DNA of 64,000 nt from Phallus indusiatus (taxonomy: Eukaryota > Basidiomycota > Agaricomycetes > Phallales > Phallaceae). The stretch spans positions 558,001 through 622,000 of the forward strand of contig JAQFWX010000006.1 of NCBI GenBank assembly GCA_027605045.1. The letters run 5' to 3'. Made by a program: the position numbers and the translations under genes. A model generated the notes under the pieces. It was not told where the DNA came from and ran no database searches. It saw only the letters and a list, made by a program, of their open reading frames with translations. This document shows positions 37,544 through 49,732 of this stretch, piece by piece. Positions within the stretch are counted from its first letter, which is position 1, and each line of letters opens with the position of its first letter.

Positions 37544-40500
37544 TTAGTTGTTTCCGAGTCTACATTTTGTCCAATCCAGACCATGTACGAAATTTGTGAA
37601 ATTTAGTTTTACAATGTTTTGAATTGGCATATGCGTCGTGCATGGAACCCAGAACTGCTTGCGCATCTTTGGTGGAACCCAAAACAACAACTCACCCTGC
37701 GGACCTAAACACCATCCTTCGCCGTGGCGTGCGAGAAGGGAGGACGAATCACTCATTTTAGTGAAAGGGGAGAGTGACGCTCTTTTCCAGGCCACGAGTG
37801 CGTAATCCAATGTCTTCGTCTTGTTAGATACCGACTCTCTGAGTGCTTCTCTCAGTGAATCACATCGAATGTAAGTGATACTAAACTCACCCCTCAATGT
37901 TAGAATTATCGGTGGTGAGTGGAGGAGCGCCGTACAAAGTAGACATTGTCTCATACGTATCCAAGTCCCACACATGACATTGGATGCGAGATTGAGTTGA
38001 GACTATATGTCTTTTGCTCATAGTTAGGCCGTATTCTTCCTCACACCAAATCGTCTTGATGATTGTGTTTTTGGATTCTATGTCCCAGATATCAAATCTG
38101 AAATCCCTCCGATTATCAACGTCTCTGGACAATGTTATAATGCACTTTGAATCATTGGTGAACGCTGAACTGCGAACAGATCGATTGAACGATGGGTCGG
38201 TCACGGTTCGTAATGTTTCGGTGTCAACATCGAAAAGTTTTAATTTAATAACGTTTTGTTGTCGTCAATCCATGTCAGATACTTTCCGCTGAAGGACCGT
38301 TGCTTATTTAAGGGTCTAAATGGTAGTGGAAATGAGTTCACTTTCACTCCCGTTAGATCAAATATATCGACGCATTCCTCTGACATGCATATGAGATGTT
38401 TCTCGTTGGCAGAAACAGCAGTCAGGGAATCCTGAATGGAGGAACCCCAAATGGAGGGTAAATCCAATGTAGATATCCCTAATACTCTGTCACCCGATTC
38501 ACAATCCCGGACTTCTACTTCATTCCGATGAATGACAGCAAAGAAGGTACCTCGCACGGGGAGAAGGGATCTCAGTTTATATGGTAAGTCTATTGGACCG
38601 TGAACCAGTTTGTGTGTACAACTATCCCATATTGTGATGATTGTTTTGTGTCCAGAAATGAGATAGTTGTCCAAATACATGAGTGCGGTGGTTGAACGGA
38701 CTGATCCGTCTACAACAATCTCGCCTTCTTTGTCATTCCAGAGACAGAGTCCGCGGTTGTTGTTGTATGCCACACGTACGTTTTCTTCGTCAGGTGAAAC
38801 ACCGATGCACCCGTATTCTTTAAGTTTGACCTCAAAGATAATCGTGTTTGTTGTTGTAATATCCGAGATCCGGAGGCAATTTTCACGGGAAACCGTCGTA
38901 TATCGAAGAATGAGATATGCACCCCGTAGCCAAGCCTTGTTCACCTTATCAATCTCTTTCAAGGGACTCGGTTCTATGGTCTCATCCCATTGTCGAACGT
39001 GAATTGTGTGATGGTATGTTGCGAATGCAATTGATTTGGAATCGTGTGAGAACCCTAAGCAGCTTCGCAATTTGTCTTCATAGGATTGACTAATTAATTC
39101 TCCCGTAGCCACACTCCAAATTGAGTAGTACTCCTGGTGGGAGGTAGAAAGGATATATCGACCATCGGGAGAAAGACAAAAGCTCGTGACACTCGTCCCC
39201 TGCTGAATTTCAGTGACTCTAGTGTTTTTCCGTAGATCCCATATTTCTATTATTTTTGAGTGGTCCGCTGATTTGAAAGCAATGTAGTTGTCAGTGAGTG
39301 CGAGTGACGAGCCCCACTCAGCACTGCAGGGTATGATATGTTGCGTTTGTTTCCGAGTATTCCAAATGTGCACCTTTTCTTTAAATTCTTCATAAAGGGC
39401 CAGGGCAACCCATTCCCCGTTGGGAGAAATTGCGGAGGAACCCCTTTTGAAGCGTTTAGCAATCTGACGATTTTTTCGATCGAATAGGAGTACTTCCTTT
39501 TTTGTGCACCAGATCACAAAGCGCCCGTCCGAAGATATGGTGCAATAACGACACTCGGCACTGATTATCTCCCCATATTCCTCTATCACCATCTCCTTTG
39601 TCACCATATTCCATATTAGGATATCACCTTCCATAGAACAACAGTAAACTGCTTCTCCATCAGGGGAAAATACGATGCCAATCGTGCGAATTGTCATTGG
39701 AAGAGTAGCCTCCCTCTTCCCTGTTATGTAGTTCCATACAAAGAGCTCAGAATAAGTTCCAGCTGCGTAATAACCGCCTTTCGGAGAAAAGGCAAATGCC
39801 TCGAGATCCTCAAAGTCATAGAAATTCTCATGGACAAAGGCATCTTTTGGCGTGAATCCGGGTTTGCGTGAAGAGCGGACGGGCTGACCAACATCGAACG
39901 TGAACAGCCCGGGATACCCCTCGAGATACTTTCTGGATATGAATGTATCACGAGGGGCAAAAGGTAGCGCCGAGAGATAGATGTGCGGTGTGCTCTCCGA
40001 CATAATGTTTTCAAAATCATATGCAAACTCCCATGCATCCATCGCATCCTCAACTAGGTCATCGTCTACATCCTACCACCTGATTCAGCCGTCGAATATG
40101 CAACAGGTAAAAGATCACCCACTTTACACCAGTTTGCTATTTCTCGCATTACTATGCAGCCACGCTCAGCCACACCTAACAAACTGAGCGCCTCAAAATA
40201 ATACAACAGATTGTCATCCATCAATCTCCGGATCTCATGAATGAGTTCCTCGCTGCGAGCTGACGACTTGAGATGAAAGGCCCAACACCGACATGAATAT
40301 GACAGATGCGACGGAATGGCTTTCTTGACACGTGAACCGAAATTGGGTACCTTTTCATTGGGCAAGTGTGATGTCTCGAGGTGACAGATATTGAAGCAAA
40401 GCATCCAATTCATCACTTTGAGACAACCGAGCGTCATCCAGCTTTGGTTTGACGTGTCAATGTAGTAATCATTTATTTTTTTGCTCGTTTCTTCGTTTTT

Positions 40501-43500
40501 CTCGGAGATTGTTTCGGCCATGAAAAAGTCGAATAGCGACGTGTGGAGAGGTCGTACCGGAGTAGATCCCGATGGGTCATGAACACCAGAAAAGAATGAT
40601 CCAAACGGGGCGAGTATCGATCTGATATCTTCAATATTCTCAAAGATATTTTGTAGCGCGTGAATTGAGAGGGGCTCTTGCGCAATTACAATAGCACCCA
40701 CGATTGCCTTGAACTGTTCTTTGAAACTAGGATGCCGAGATTCTGGTTGATTTAAAATAATCTGATGGTATAGGTTGTATAGTGATGAGGAAGAGCTTGA
40801 CACGCAAGTTTCCCAGTTTTCCCGTATGAGCTGTGGACGTGTGACGGTAGTATTAATGAGCCTGCAAGCTGTCTGAGCCCATTGGAAAAGACCTTGGGCA
40901 TGCTCGGCTAGTGTACTGCGCCAATCTTCGTCTATCTTGTCTAGTATTGATGATATTGGAGCAAGACGACTCGAGACATAGGCTTCGATATCGTAACGCG
41001 TTTCCTCCATATCAATATTGCCCATCCTTTTACAAACAATACGGCATTTTTGACATTGGTCCTCAATGTCTTGTTCCGGGCGAGTAGTGACGATCATACG
41101 ATAGTTCTTCGGAAGCTTGGTCCATTCATTCAGGAGCATTTCCAGGATTTCCTTGCGTTCTTCGCGGTCTCCACTTTCATCTAATGCATCCACGACGATA
41201 ACTACAGGTCCAATAGTTGCCATCTTTTTGGAGGGCTTGATAATAAGTTCATCAAATTGCGTTCTGGCGTCCTCCTTTTTCCGGACGTCGGAGTCCTTTC
41301 CGATAACGTCTACCAATTCTTTTCGCCACATGGTGTCGCCATCAGCCAGGTTGCGGGATATAGTGCTAAAGAGACGGTTCCGCCGGCCAGGATAGCCTTG
41401 GCTGAAACAAAATATAGACCCGAGTCGATTCTGATCTTTGAACATTTTAGCGATGGTATGTGCTATTGCGGACTTTCCTATTCCCGCTTGTCCACTGAGA
41501 ACAAGTACTTGTGTCGATGAGTCGTTATTGGCCCATTCAAATATATCCTCGATCAGCTTTTGTCGAGTCCCCGGTAAACATTCTTTACCTGGGAAATACC
41601 CAGCACCAGAATCGTAGGGTATTTCCCCGAGCAATATGTGCTCATCTTGTGGAACAAGGTCATGAATCGATAATAACATAAATTTGATGATTCACGTACT
41701 TAATTCAACGATTGCCCCAGATACACGAAGTGTTATGATGCTCGTGTCAAGATTGACCGAATCCGTCATCACCATCTTGAGGTGGTCGAGTTTGTCGTTG
41801 AAAGCTTGAATCTTGGCATCCACACTCCCACCAATTGCCTTGACTATGCTTTTGACTAGAACTTCGACGTCAGACTGCTACACAATCACACGATCTTGAG
41901 AAAGAAACAACCTGTACTTTCCGCAGTGTACTCTCTGATAAAATATGCGCATTCAATGGTTTGTTGAACCAGCGTGGAAAGTATCGCGGTCTGATATGTA
42001 GACTGGATTGTGGATTGGGTCGCAGCAAGCTTGGTAAACCACTCCGCGTGCATGACGTACTCGTAGACGTCCTTCAGTTTTTCACCCAACTGTTTGACTT
42101 TTTCATCACGGTTTTTTTTAGCGATAAGAATCTTGCCAAATTAATTTATGTAGCCCGTCATGCCCAAGAGAAAAAAGTGTGTTACCTTTGGAATCACCGA
42201 TAGAACACTCCATGCTGTTTGTGCATATATATTTATCTTCAGAAAGTTTCAGAAAAGGATAAAAGTATGCTGAATAATGGAACTACCTGAGAAACATTAT
42301 CCATCACTTTCATAAAAACCTGAAATGTGTCGAGAAACGATATCCAAGTCTTCTCATTATCATTGTAGACTTTCGCCGCAGAACTGATAAAATTGGCAGT
42401 CTGGGCTGGGACCTCTAGATTCGGTAAGTTTTTCAGCCCTGTTGATGCTTGTTCTACCATCCTTAAAGCGACATTAAGTTCAGATATTTTTTCGACGTTG
42501 AATGTTAATTGACATTCTCCAGAGACGCCTAATTTGCATGAACCTGCAATTATATCATTATCACTCGAATAACGACGATATTTTTAGTAACATAACTAAC
42601 CAAAATTGCTTTGCATCTCGAATAGGTCAAGGGCCCGGCGTTCCCAGGCGCTAATTGTAATATCCATTGGAAATTGTTTCTTCCGCACAGTAAAAGTCAA
42701 GAGAGTCCCGTCCGTAATACCGCCGGGACTGAGTGGCGACGTGAACTCAAATATCCGAGAAGACTATAATCTTGAACATACAAGACAAAAGGTTCGTTCC
42801 AGATTACGCGATCGTTATCACATTTTCCTTTCCCATCTGCACTTTTCGGAGCCTTATCGTTTTTAATGCCGCACTTGATTATTATTTTGAACTCCGGATT
42901 GTTTTTTGGTGGGGAATTAAGCAAACAAACATCTTTATTCAGAGGAATCCATAATGATATAAACCGAGATTTCGAATGAAGAATTCTAAACTTACTAGAT
43001 ATTTTGATACCGTCAGTTGAAATAATCGCGCCAGCAGTGTTTGAGAGACTATTGCTGTTTTGACCATCCAAGGTACAACTCTGGGCGAATCGCTTGGGTA
43101 CAAAAGGTAAAACAAACAGTGAAAATACCGACAGGATTGTTATTCGAAGGCTGCGATGCCAAGTGCACAGGCCGCAAGATTAGTTCATTCGTCTCTCTGT
43201 GAATCGCGTTATCTTCCTCCGTGTTACCATCATTCTAGTTTGGAAATATCAGTCTTTACGGTGTAATAATCTATATCGGATGAAAATACTCACGAGTTCT
43301 CCTAAAACATCCCAACTCGGGAGCCAAGTTGCAGATGTGTGGTCAATTCCATCCAAACGGGGACGCTTGTGACCATAATCATGGCTTTCGGCGACATCAT
43401 CACGCGGATGATACAACTCATGATCTTTTTGTAGGGATAGTAGCTTGCAGTCATCTTGATGTACTGTTAGGCCCTGAGATACCATGGGTTCGTGTAGGTG

Positions 43501-43542
43501 ACTAGCGCTGGTAGAGAGCCAACGCGGATTAACTTGATCCAT
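37544..43542 (-). pseudogene. NLR-like STAND receptor 3, frame broken in WD40 and start lost or replaced
   Basis: Third paralogue with the same domain order. Exons on the minus strand: first common exon ending at 42996, then 42932-42782, 42728-42601, 42543-42287, 42236-42186, 42131-41912, 41855-41700, 41645-40123, 40048-37891, 37838-37544. The P-loop GQAGIGKS and VIVVDALDES are intact. In exon 9, near 38240-38262, there are 11 extra nt compared with NLR 2; this shifts the frame and leads to a stop, after which the WD40 sequence continues in another frame. The ATG used by NLR 1 and 2 is not present at the matching place. A candidate new 5' exon (43542-43294, MDQVNPRW..., with KRPRLD and ending SWDVLGEL) can be spliced in phase 0 to 43080. 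If unspliced or uncorrected, the protein would lose its C-terminal blades but keep C2-like, helical and NACHT parts. Confidence 0.75.
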
Positions 43543-45502
43543 TAGGTCTAACAAGATCAGAGCTTGTAGTAAAATATACGACACAAGACATCACTTACAT
43601 CACTTACAGTGCTACTTCGTGCAGGCTCACGTTTGGGAACGAGACAAAGCGCCTTATATGCTCATTTCATGCTTCTTGCCACCTCGTTGCTTCATTGCCT
43701 TACTAATCTGGTCTTCGTTGATCAAATTTAATTTCCGAATCAATGAACGTTCCTATAGGTTCCTATACGTCGATGTCAACAGCTGTCAACGGCGCTGAAG
43801 GGGAAAAAGATTCCGGTCGCCGAACCTGTGCAATTCGGCAAACCAATAATCATCCACGAGGAGTCACCAAGACATTGCTTCGAAGACGAATGGAACCTAA
43901 GACATTTGTGAGCGGACTGAAAAAGAAGGATGTCGAAAATGAATAACAGAGGCTGTAGGAATGAATCCATTAGCATACGCGTCTCTATAGATCGTGATCT
44001 ACCATCTCAACTTGCACGCTGACAGGACTGCCTTACAGACTTTCAAGAATCAGCCCACCGCTAACGCCTGTTTGCTATTATAATTAGAAGAGATTAAATT
44101 TGGCTGTGTAACACGCTGTGCTGAAGTCGCGTGAAAAGTCGCAGTCTCATCTTGAATGTGTTGAAAGGTATATTTGCCGGCATGCGTTTCGTTCAGCTTA
44201 CTCAAAGAACATTGATTCACCAGTTGACAAGCCCCAGTGCCCAACTCGTTTTCTGAGAGATAGAATTATAAAATGTCTCACGTCCCATTTCCCATCTCCC
44301 CAGACCAGCCAAAGAACCATAGGGTGTCATCTTTTCGCACTGGCTTCGAAGGACTAGACTGAGCGGATGTGCCGTTGGTATAAAAGAAAAGCCTGGTATG
44401 AGGTCCGTTTGAGGAAATTTAATTCGTGTGGCGGTTGAAACAGGTCTTTAGCTTCAGGCTTGTACCATGGTAAAACGACATCACACGCAACTGAGAATTC
44501 GATCATATGAAGGATTTAACTCTGTGTAATGAAATTTTGTTAAGTATTTAAAAAAGAAAAAAATGACCCACAGGTAAATCTTTATATTCCCGAGTTGAGT
44601 TACGCGACGAAACGGCTGTTCGCATTATCACTTTAGAAGTGTTTGCGAAGGTATAGCCTCTCATATTATTACGCAAGTCATGTCTCCCCAATGGTCTTCA
44701 TATAACCGCGAAGAAAGCGTGCTTTGTTACGAAACCAACATAAATTGTTGATATCTTGCGAACTAGAGTGCTATCGAAGTCTTGTCCATCTGCTGAAAAA
44801 CCAGATACACGACAGACACGAGGAGTAGAGGAAATAATGCAATAAATTTTCTTCCGGAAATACTTATGAGTGGAATTTGGTGAATGGACTTGACTCGGAA
44901 GCTTGAACTTATTGAGCTTGAACAGATTACATCATCGACGTGACTGGGCCTTGAGAATTTAACGCGCGAGCAACCGCGCTTATGCGGCTTACCGCGCCAG
45001 CCTGAAAAAGACGTTTGTAATCACTTCCTAAACATTTCTATAATCTTGTCATGTAAAGATTATTTCAGCAGTTGCGAAGTATGTTGGATCCGGTCAGGAT
45101 CAATATAAAGCTTAGTATGATTGAGGTCTATATTAGGGTCTTGAACTTGAGGGCCCGCCACAAATGTTTGAAAAATCTCATTTTGTGTTGTTCTTGCAAC
45201 TAATAAATTCCACATCTTTTGTACAAAACCTTTAGCCTGTAGTTCAACGACTAGACAGGATGGCATTCAATGTGCCTTGTACTAGACTAGTATCTGCCTC
45301 AAACGAGGTAAACTAGAATAATCCGGAATCAAGTAAACTCCAATAGAACAAAGCCATGTTCATGTCTAAGATAAACCTTCAAGTATGAATTCAATGTTTA
45401 TTTGATATTAGAGATGACTCTGCCATAGTACTATATACTTTGCAACTTTGTTTTTTGTTCATTCAATATTCAACCATCTTGTTCAATGTTAAGCTTGAGT
45501 TT
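43543..45502. other. Repeat-rich intergenic region
   Basis: No convincing gene. The 15-bp string GGCCTTGAGAATTTA at about 44948-44962 recurs at about 46528-46543. In both places GC-rich CGCGC-type sequence follows or precedes it, which suggests edges of a related repeat. Confidence 0.4.
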
Positions 45503-45835
45503 AAATAATTTCAAGCTTGAGTGCGCTCTCGGAAAATTGCTGCGTTGATGTACAGAACTTTAACGCAGCAATTTTCCGAGGGAGATTACCGCGGCAATTC
45601 TCCGAAACCAAAAATTCTGCATGTTCCCCGGGCCACCTATTATATATGGTACATACAATGTTTCATGTGCAATGAATATATTTATAGCTGATATATAGGT
45701 GTCTATGCAATGTTAAAAGCATCATTGCTGGCTCTACTGCAGCAATACTTCAATCTTTCGTTTCGGAGAATTGCCGCGGCAATTCTCTGAGAGCGCACTC
45801 AAGCTCAAGCTCAAGGCTCAAGCTTGAAATTAAAC
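45503..45835. repeat. Foldback (inverted-repeat) element with nested palindromes
   Basis: The two ends are inverted copies: TTTCAAGCTTGAGTGCGCTC near 45509 on the left, and GAGCGCACTCAAGCT then CTTGAAATTAAA near 45790-45832 on the right. Inside the left arm a 19-bp perfect inverted repeat (CTCGGAAAATTGCTGCGTT and its complement, about 15-nt loop) lies at about 45528-45580. The right arm contains a 22-bp perfect palindrome centred on CCGCGG at about 45773-45794. Related GCAATTC-TCxGAG units recur at 46152 and 46183. It resembles a non-autonomous foldback or MITE-like element. I cannot define target-site duplications. Confidence 0.6.
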
Positions 45836-46679
45836 TAATGCTGGATATTGAACTGCTGCAGTCATTAGTGTTGTGTAAACACCAAGTAGAAAAGAGAGAA
45901 CTGAGAATATCTTATGTATTATAGACATTGCTTCAACTATAATTATTTAAACAATATACATCATTATGCACATAAAATTTTGCCTGCAATGAAAATACTC
46001 ATTATAATAGCTTTAAATAGTGTGTTGTCTCTGTCTTACTAAAATACTGGTAGCTACCAAATTCCTTTTAAATAACCCTAGTTATGCTGACACAGTAAGG
46101 TTGCGCGTCAGCGCAGCAGCTCGCGCGGTCAATTCCCATAGCCCGAAGATTACCGTAGCAATTCACTGAGAGCAGAAGATTACTGCAGCAATTCTCTGAA
46201 GAAGCATTTTGGGATTACTCCAATATTAGTACTTCAAAAAATATAGGACTCATCCTCTGAACAGCTCGAAAACTTGAAAATCACGCTTCTGCTAGACTGC
46301 TGCAGCAAAGTCGGCCTCAGCCAGCAATGGCACCTTCAACATGAAGAATGAGACTATATATTAGTGCAGAATAAATTCATCACACATAAATCATAAACTA
46401 TTAATCTCTAGCTCATAACTCGTTCGTTATACTTTTGTTATACTTTTAAACAAAAATATGAAAGTTTTTGGTTGGCGCAGTAATGGGCCGCGTGAGCGCG
46501 GGAGGTTGCGCGGCAAATTCGGGCCTTGAGAATTTACCGCTGTCGCGCACCAAAATCTTCCCTTTTTGGTAATTTAGGTTGCTCAGCTAAAAGCGGACAT
46601 TCAAAATCCTATCTTCCTGAACTACTCACTTCCAGCTCATTTGACACCCCCAGTTTACCCAAATCAACAAAACAATAAA
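45836..46679. other. Repeat-derived sequence
   Basis: Holds two further GCAATTC(A/T)CTGA units (about 46152 and 46183), CGCGC-rich stretches at 46100-46130 and 46480-46560, and the second copy of GGCCTTGAGAATTTA. No gene. Confidence 0.4.
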
Positions 46680-47336
46680 ATGTTCAACCTTCGACTCTCT
46701 TCCTCCATTTCTTTCAAACACCCTTCTCCTACCCCTATTTTTCGAGAACCTTCCCCAGAAGAAGATGTTTCACCCCCAATCTTTCGTTATTCTCACGATA
46801 GTCCTCGCACTCATGATCTGGATATCGAGACGACTTTATTCACATATTATTCACCCACTCCTATTCTCGAGATCGACCCAAAGACATTACTCCCAGTCTA
46901 CTTGCACAAGGTTCCTCGAACTATCGATAAGTGTAGAAGTTCAGATATCGTACACCCCTTTTTGGCCTTCGGAAAGGAAGTTTACATCGAAAAAGAATTA
47001 AGATGGTTCACAGTCACTCATGTTTATTCAACTCCAGAATCAGCTCTACAAGATTCATATCGTGTTTGGCTAACAGCACAAGTTGGATTGGATTACATGA
47101 TTATGGTCCTGGATGTTCCCAGCCGATGGATCCTAATAGCATGTAATCATCAACCTGCCTTAGGATTTTATCGATCACCCAATCCTATCCCGAAAGAACC
47201 TCTAAACCCTCCATTTCATGATCCTTCACCCCCTCAATCCCCTACTTCCTCCGAAATGACCATACGACCTCCCCGATATCAGCAAACCCTTCGCACACTT
47301 CGACGTGTTTGTTCTGGCATCCTAGAACGAACCTGA
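46680..47336 (+). CDS. Hypothetical proline-rich protein, 218 aa
   Basis: Uninterrupted frame from ATG 46680. The N-terminal third is Ser/Pro-rich (SPTPIFREPSPEED); the middle is a more ordered segment (EVYIEKELRWFTVTHVYSTP, then DYMIMVLDVPSRW); the C-terminus is again Pro/Ser- then Arg-rich. I do not recognise the family. The following frame at 47476 has a similar layout (Pro-rich start, a central aromatic block ending in NYVLFLDAPFDVF, a basic tail), so the two may be diverged copies or two products of one mobile element. A real coding role is likely from length and composition, but function is unknown. Confidence 0.5.
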   Translation: MFNLRLSSSISFKHPSPTPIFREPSPEEDVSPPIFRYSHDSPRTHDLDIETTLFTYYSPTPILEIDPKTLLPVYLHKVPRTIDKCRSSDIVHPFLAFGKEVYIEKELRWFTVTHVYSTPESALQDSYRVWLTAQVGLDYMIMVLDVPSRWILIACNHQPALGFYRSPNPIPKEPLNPPFHDPSPPQSPTSSEMTIRPPRYQQTLRTLRRVCSGILERT

Positions 47337-47475
47337 TCAAGAAACATTGGAGAACAATAAAGAATAAAAGAATAACGATTCTGGAGAAGTTTTGCGCCTT
47401 TCATTTTATCAAAAACATTCCTTCTGTTTCGGAGCTTTAATTCTCTTTTCAACTCTTAACCTCCCATTATCCTTT

Positions 47476-48033
47476 ATGTCCATCCAACCTATTGGTTATC
47501 GCACACTCCCCATCATCCCTATTCCTTATTATCCTGACTTTAATTCACCTCCTCCATATAGACTACATGGAGAATTTCAAACTGTGGTTCGCGAATATCA
47601 ATTGGAAAGCGATGAAGTAGAAGTAGGAGAAGGTGATCCATGGCCTCGACACTACAATCCCGTGCTCGACTTCCAGTATTTTTACGATGATCTGAAGCTG
47701 CCCGATGACATCAAAGTAGACGAATGCATTCATATCCCTATCATGCAAGCTTCGTATACTCTGATTGGGGCCCTTGCATCCCATCGTCCTGGAATTTTAA
47801 TCTGGTGTCTTATCTTCTATCGCGCTGCCCTGTTTCACAATTATGTCCTTTTCCTAGATGCCCCTTTCGATGTCTTCACTGATCCCCCTCCACACCAACC
47901 CACTGCTCCCTTACCCGAATATGAAGAACCTGAAGAGCTTATACCTAATGCTCCGCAACTTCGCCGAAATCGAAATCGTATGCGTCCTATGATAGTCAAT
48001 CCAATACCTAGACAGCGTAGGAGATTAGAATAA
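47476..48033 (+). CDS. Hypothetical proline-rich protein, 185 aa
   Basis: Open frame from ATG 47476; upstream in-frame codons extend to 47392 but without ATG. Pro/Tyr-rich N-terminus (PIIPIPYYPDF, PPPYRLHGEF), an acidic patch (ESDEVEVGEGD), a partly hydrophobic middle (GILIWCLIFYRAALFHNYVL) that could be one membrane segment, and a basic tail (RRNRNRMRPM, RQRRRLE). The layout parallels the preceding frame 140 bp upstream. The neighbourhood of repeats suggests mobile-element origin. No domain recognised. Confidence 0.5.
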   Translation: MSIQPIGYRTLPIIPIPYYPDFNSPPPYRLHGEFQTVVREYQLESDEVEVGEGDPWPRHYNPVLDFQYFYDDLKLPDDIKVDECIHIPIMQASYTLIGALASHRPGILIWCLIFYRAALFHNYVLFLDAPFDVFTDPPPHQPTAPLPEYEEPEELIPNAPQLRRNRNRMRPMIVNPIPRQRRRLE

Positions 48034-48492
48034 GAAGGGAAGAATAGTACTCATCAATCAAGATCGCGATCTCTTCTTTTTGACAGAAGCCAAGGGTACT
48101 TTAAGAACTCGATGGATCCATCGACAGATACCTGATCAGTAGGAAGAATAAGAGGATGGTGGTATGGTTCAAGAAAGAGGCAGCGTGGGAAGTGCCAGGT
48201 GTTGATTATGGCAAGGCTGTGTTATGAGTCAGTTCCTTCTTTTCCTGTCGATCCCTCTTTTGTGTTTCTTTTGTTCTTTGTTCTTGATTTTCCCGTCATC
48301 GTTTCACCTGTCGATATGAAATCTCTTCTTTTGTTGTAATTGTATCTCCCTTCTTACTCTCGCGATTCTCCTATCCTCTCATTTCTCTTTTTGGTCTTAT
48401 TATTTCTTTTGTTTGTTATTCCGGTGAACGATGAGTGATCGTCTCACCAAAGCTATGTACTCTGATAGGTATAAATACTGCATGTAAATACT
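48034..48492. other. Untranslated sequence with TATA element
   Basis: T/C-rich from 48230 to 48420, followed by GGTATAAATAC at about 48468-48478. It could be a U3/promoter region of a retroelement LTR, given the LTR-like end at 49030. Confidence 0.35.
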
Positions 48493-49030
48493 TGTAACAG
48501 CAGCAATCTACCGATACGGGTTGTCTCACAGTTTAAGTCAAGTTCAGTTTAAGTCAAGCTCAGTTCAAGTTCAAGTCAAGTTTCGTCTCTAGTCTAATTC
48601 TACGCTCACATCTTTATCTTTGGATTAACTCTGAGTGAGGTCTCGGAGTATAAACTAGCGATTTTCATTTCAATTTTATTGTCGCTTCACTAACTCGCAG
48701 AAGGATAACTGTCATCATTGATTGTAGATCCTCCGTACTAAGTCGCAACTCAAGTCTTTTGCCGACGCCTGTTCATTATATCACTTGCACATTTGCATAC
48801 GATCTCTCCTAGTCGTTGCAGTTGTTGTTGGTGTTTTGTCTGTGTTGGTTTCGATATCAGCGCATACATCCCTACATCCCCATTCCCCATCTACTCGTTC
48901 TCCCATTACCCGAAATCAGCACCAGGACCCGCTCCACGGTAGACTAACGACCTCTATAATCAAATATCTCGTAGTTATTCCGATCACATATAGCCGGCAT
49001 ACACAAAGCTATATACATCGGATCGTTACA
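48493..49030. repeat. Possible solo LTR or LTR fragment
   Basis: A 538-bp stretch begins TGTAAC and ends GTTACA, the same terminal hexamers as the LTRs of the Gypsy element at 51995-61086. Near its left end are degenerate repeats of GTTCAGTTTAAGTCAA (48535-48580). There is no matching target-site duplication, and the sequence is otherwise unlike the Gypsy LTR. The call is therefore weak. Confidence 0.25.
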
Positions 49031-49732
49031 CCGCGCAGCCTCCCGCGCTGATGCGGCACGCTGCCGCGCAAATCTCACGAAGTGTTTTTTTGAGGTTAAA
49101 TCGCAGCGTTATGCTGCGCGAAAAACAGCACAGTCACCAGCTTGTTTTGAAGCAGTATTTGGCCTTCAAAATTGCGGTCTAGAGAGTGGCTGTGCTGTCC
49201 AGTTTGCCAGGCATCGCGCAGGGGGGCAGCAGGTATCTTAGGGTGTTCAGAGGGGTCGTTTTCGTGTATATTTGGGATCTAAAAAATGTAAGATAGTTGC
49301 AGTTATGTATATACATGCCGTATATACTTTGAATTCCCCGCCATCTTCCCCCAATGCTTGCCTAGCTGCCTCCACCAGCCACTAGCTACCCCCTTGCGCT
49401 CAGGCTAGCCTATCCATAATCCAATCGCAGTGAATGGACCCTTCCAAGTGTCCTGACTGACCCCAGATCACAACACAAAGAGGTAGAAATAGGTTGCCCT
49501 TGGGCTCGAGTGGTTGCTGCAGCAGCTGTGGTGGCGAAGTATAACCCATGCTGGCAATTTCAAACTCAGACCTGTCCACCGTTCACTCGCCAATGCCACC
49601 CAAACAAAAAACAAAAAATCAGAGCAAACAAAGCCATTGTAAGCCTCAGTTTGTATCACAAAAGCTGGTTTAACATAAAATTATTAGTTCTACAAAAAAT
49701 TATCACATTGACACCTCTTCTTGTTGATTTAG
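49031..49732. other. Repeat-like sequence before the dioxygenase gene
   Basis: CGCGCAG-rich short inverted motifs at 49031-49130 (for example CGCAGC-GTTAT-GCTGCG), then unremarkable sequence. The 5' exon of the dioxygenase-like gene should lie in the last part, but I could not fix it. Confidence 0.35.
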
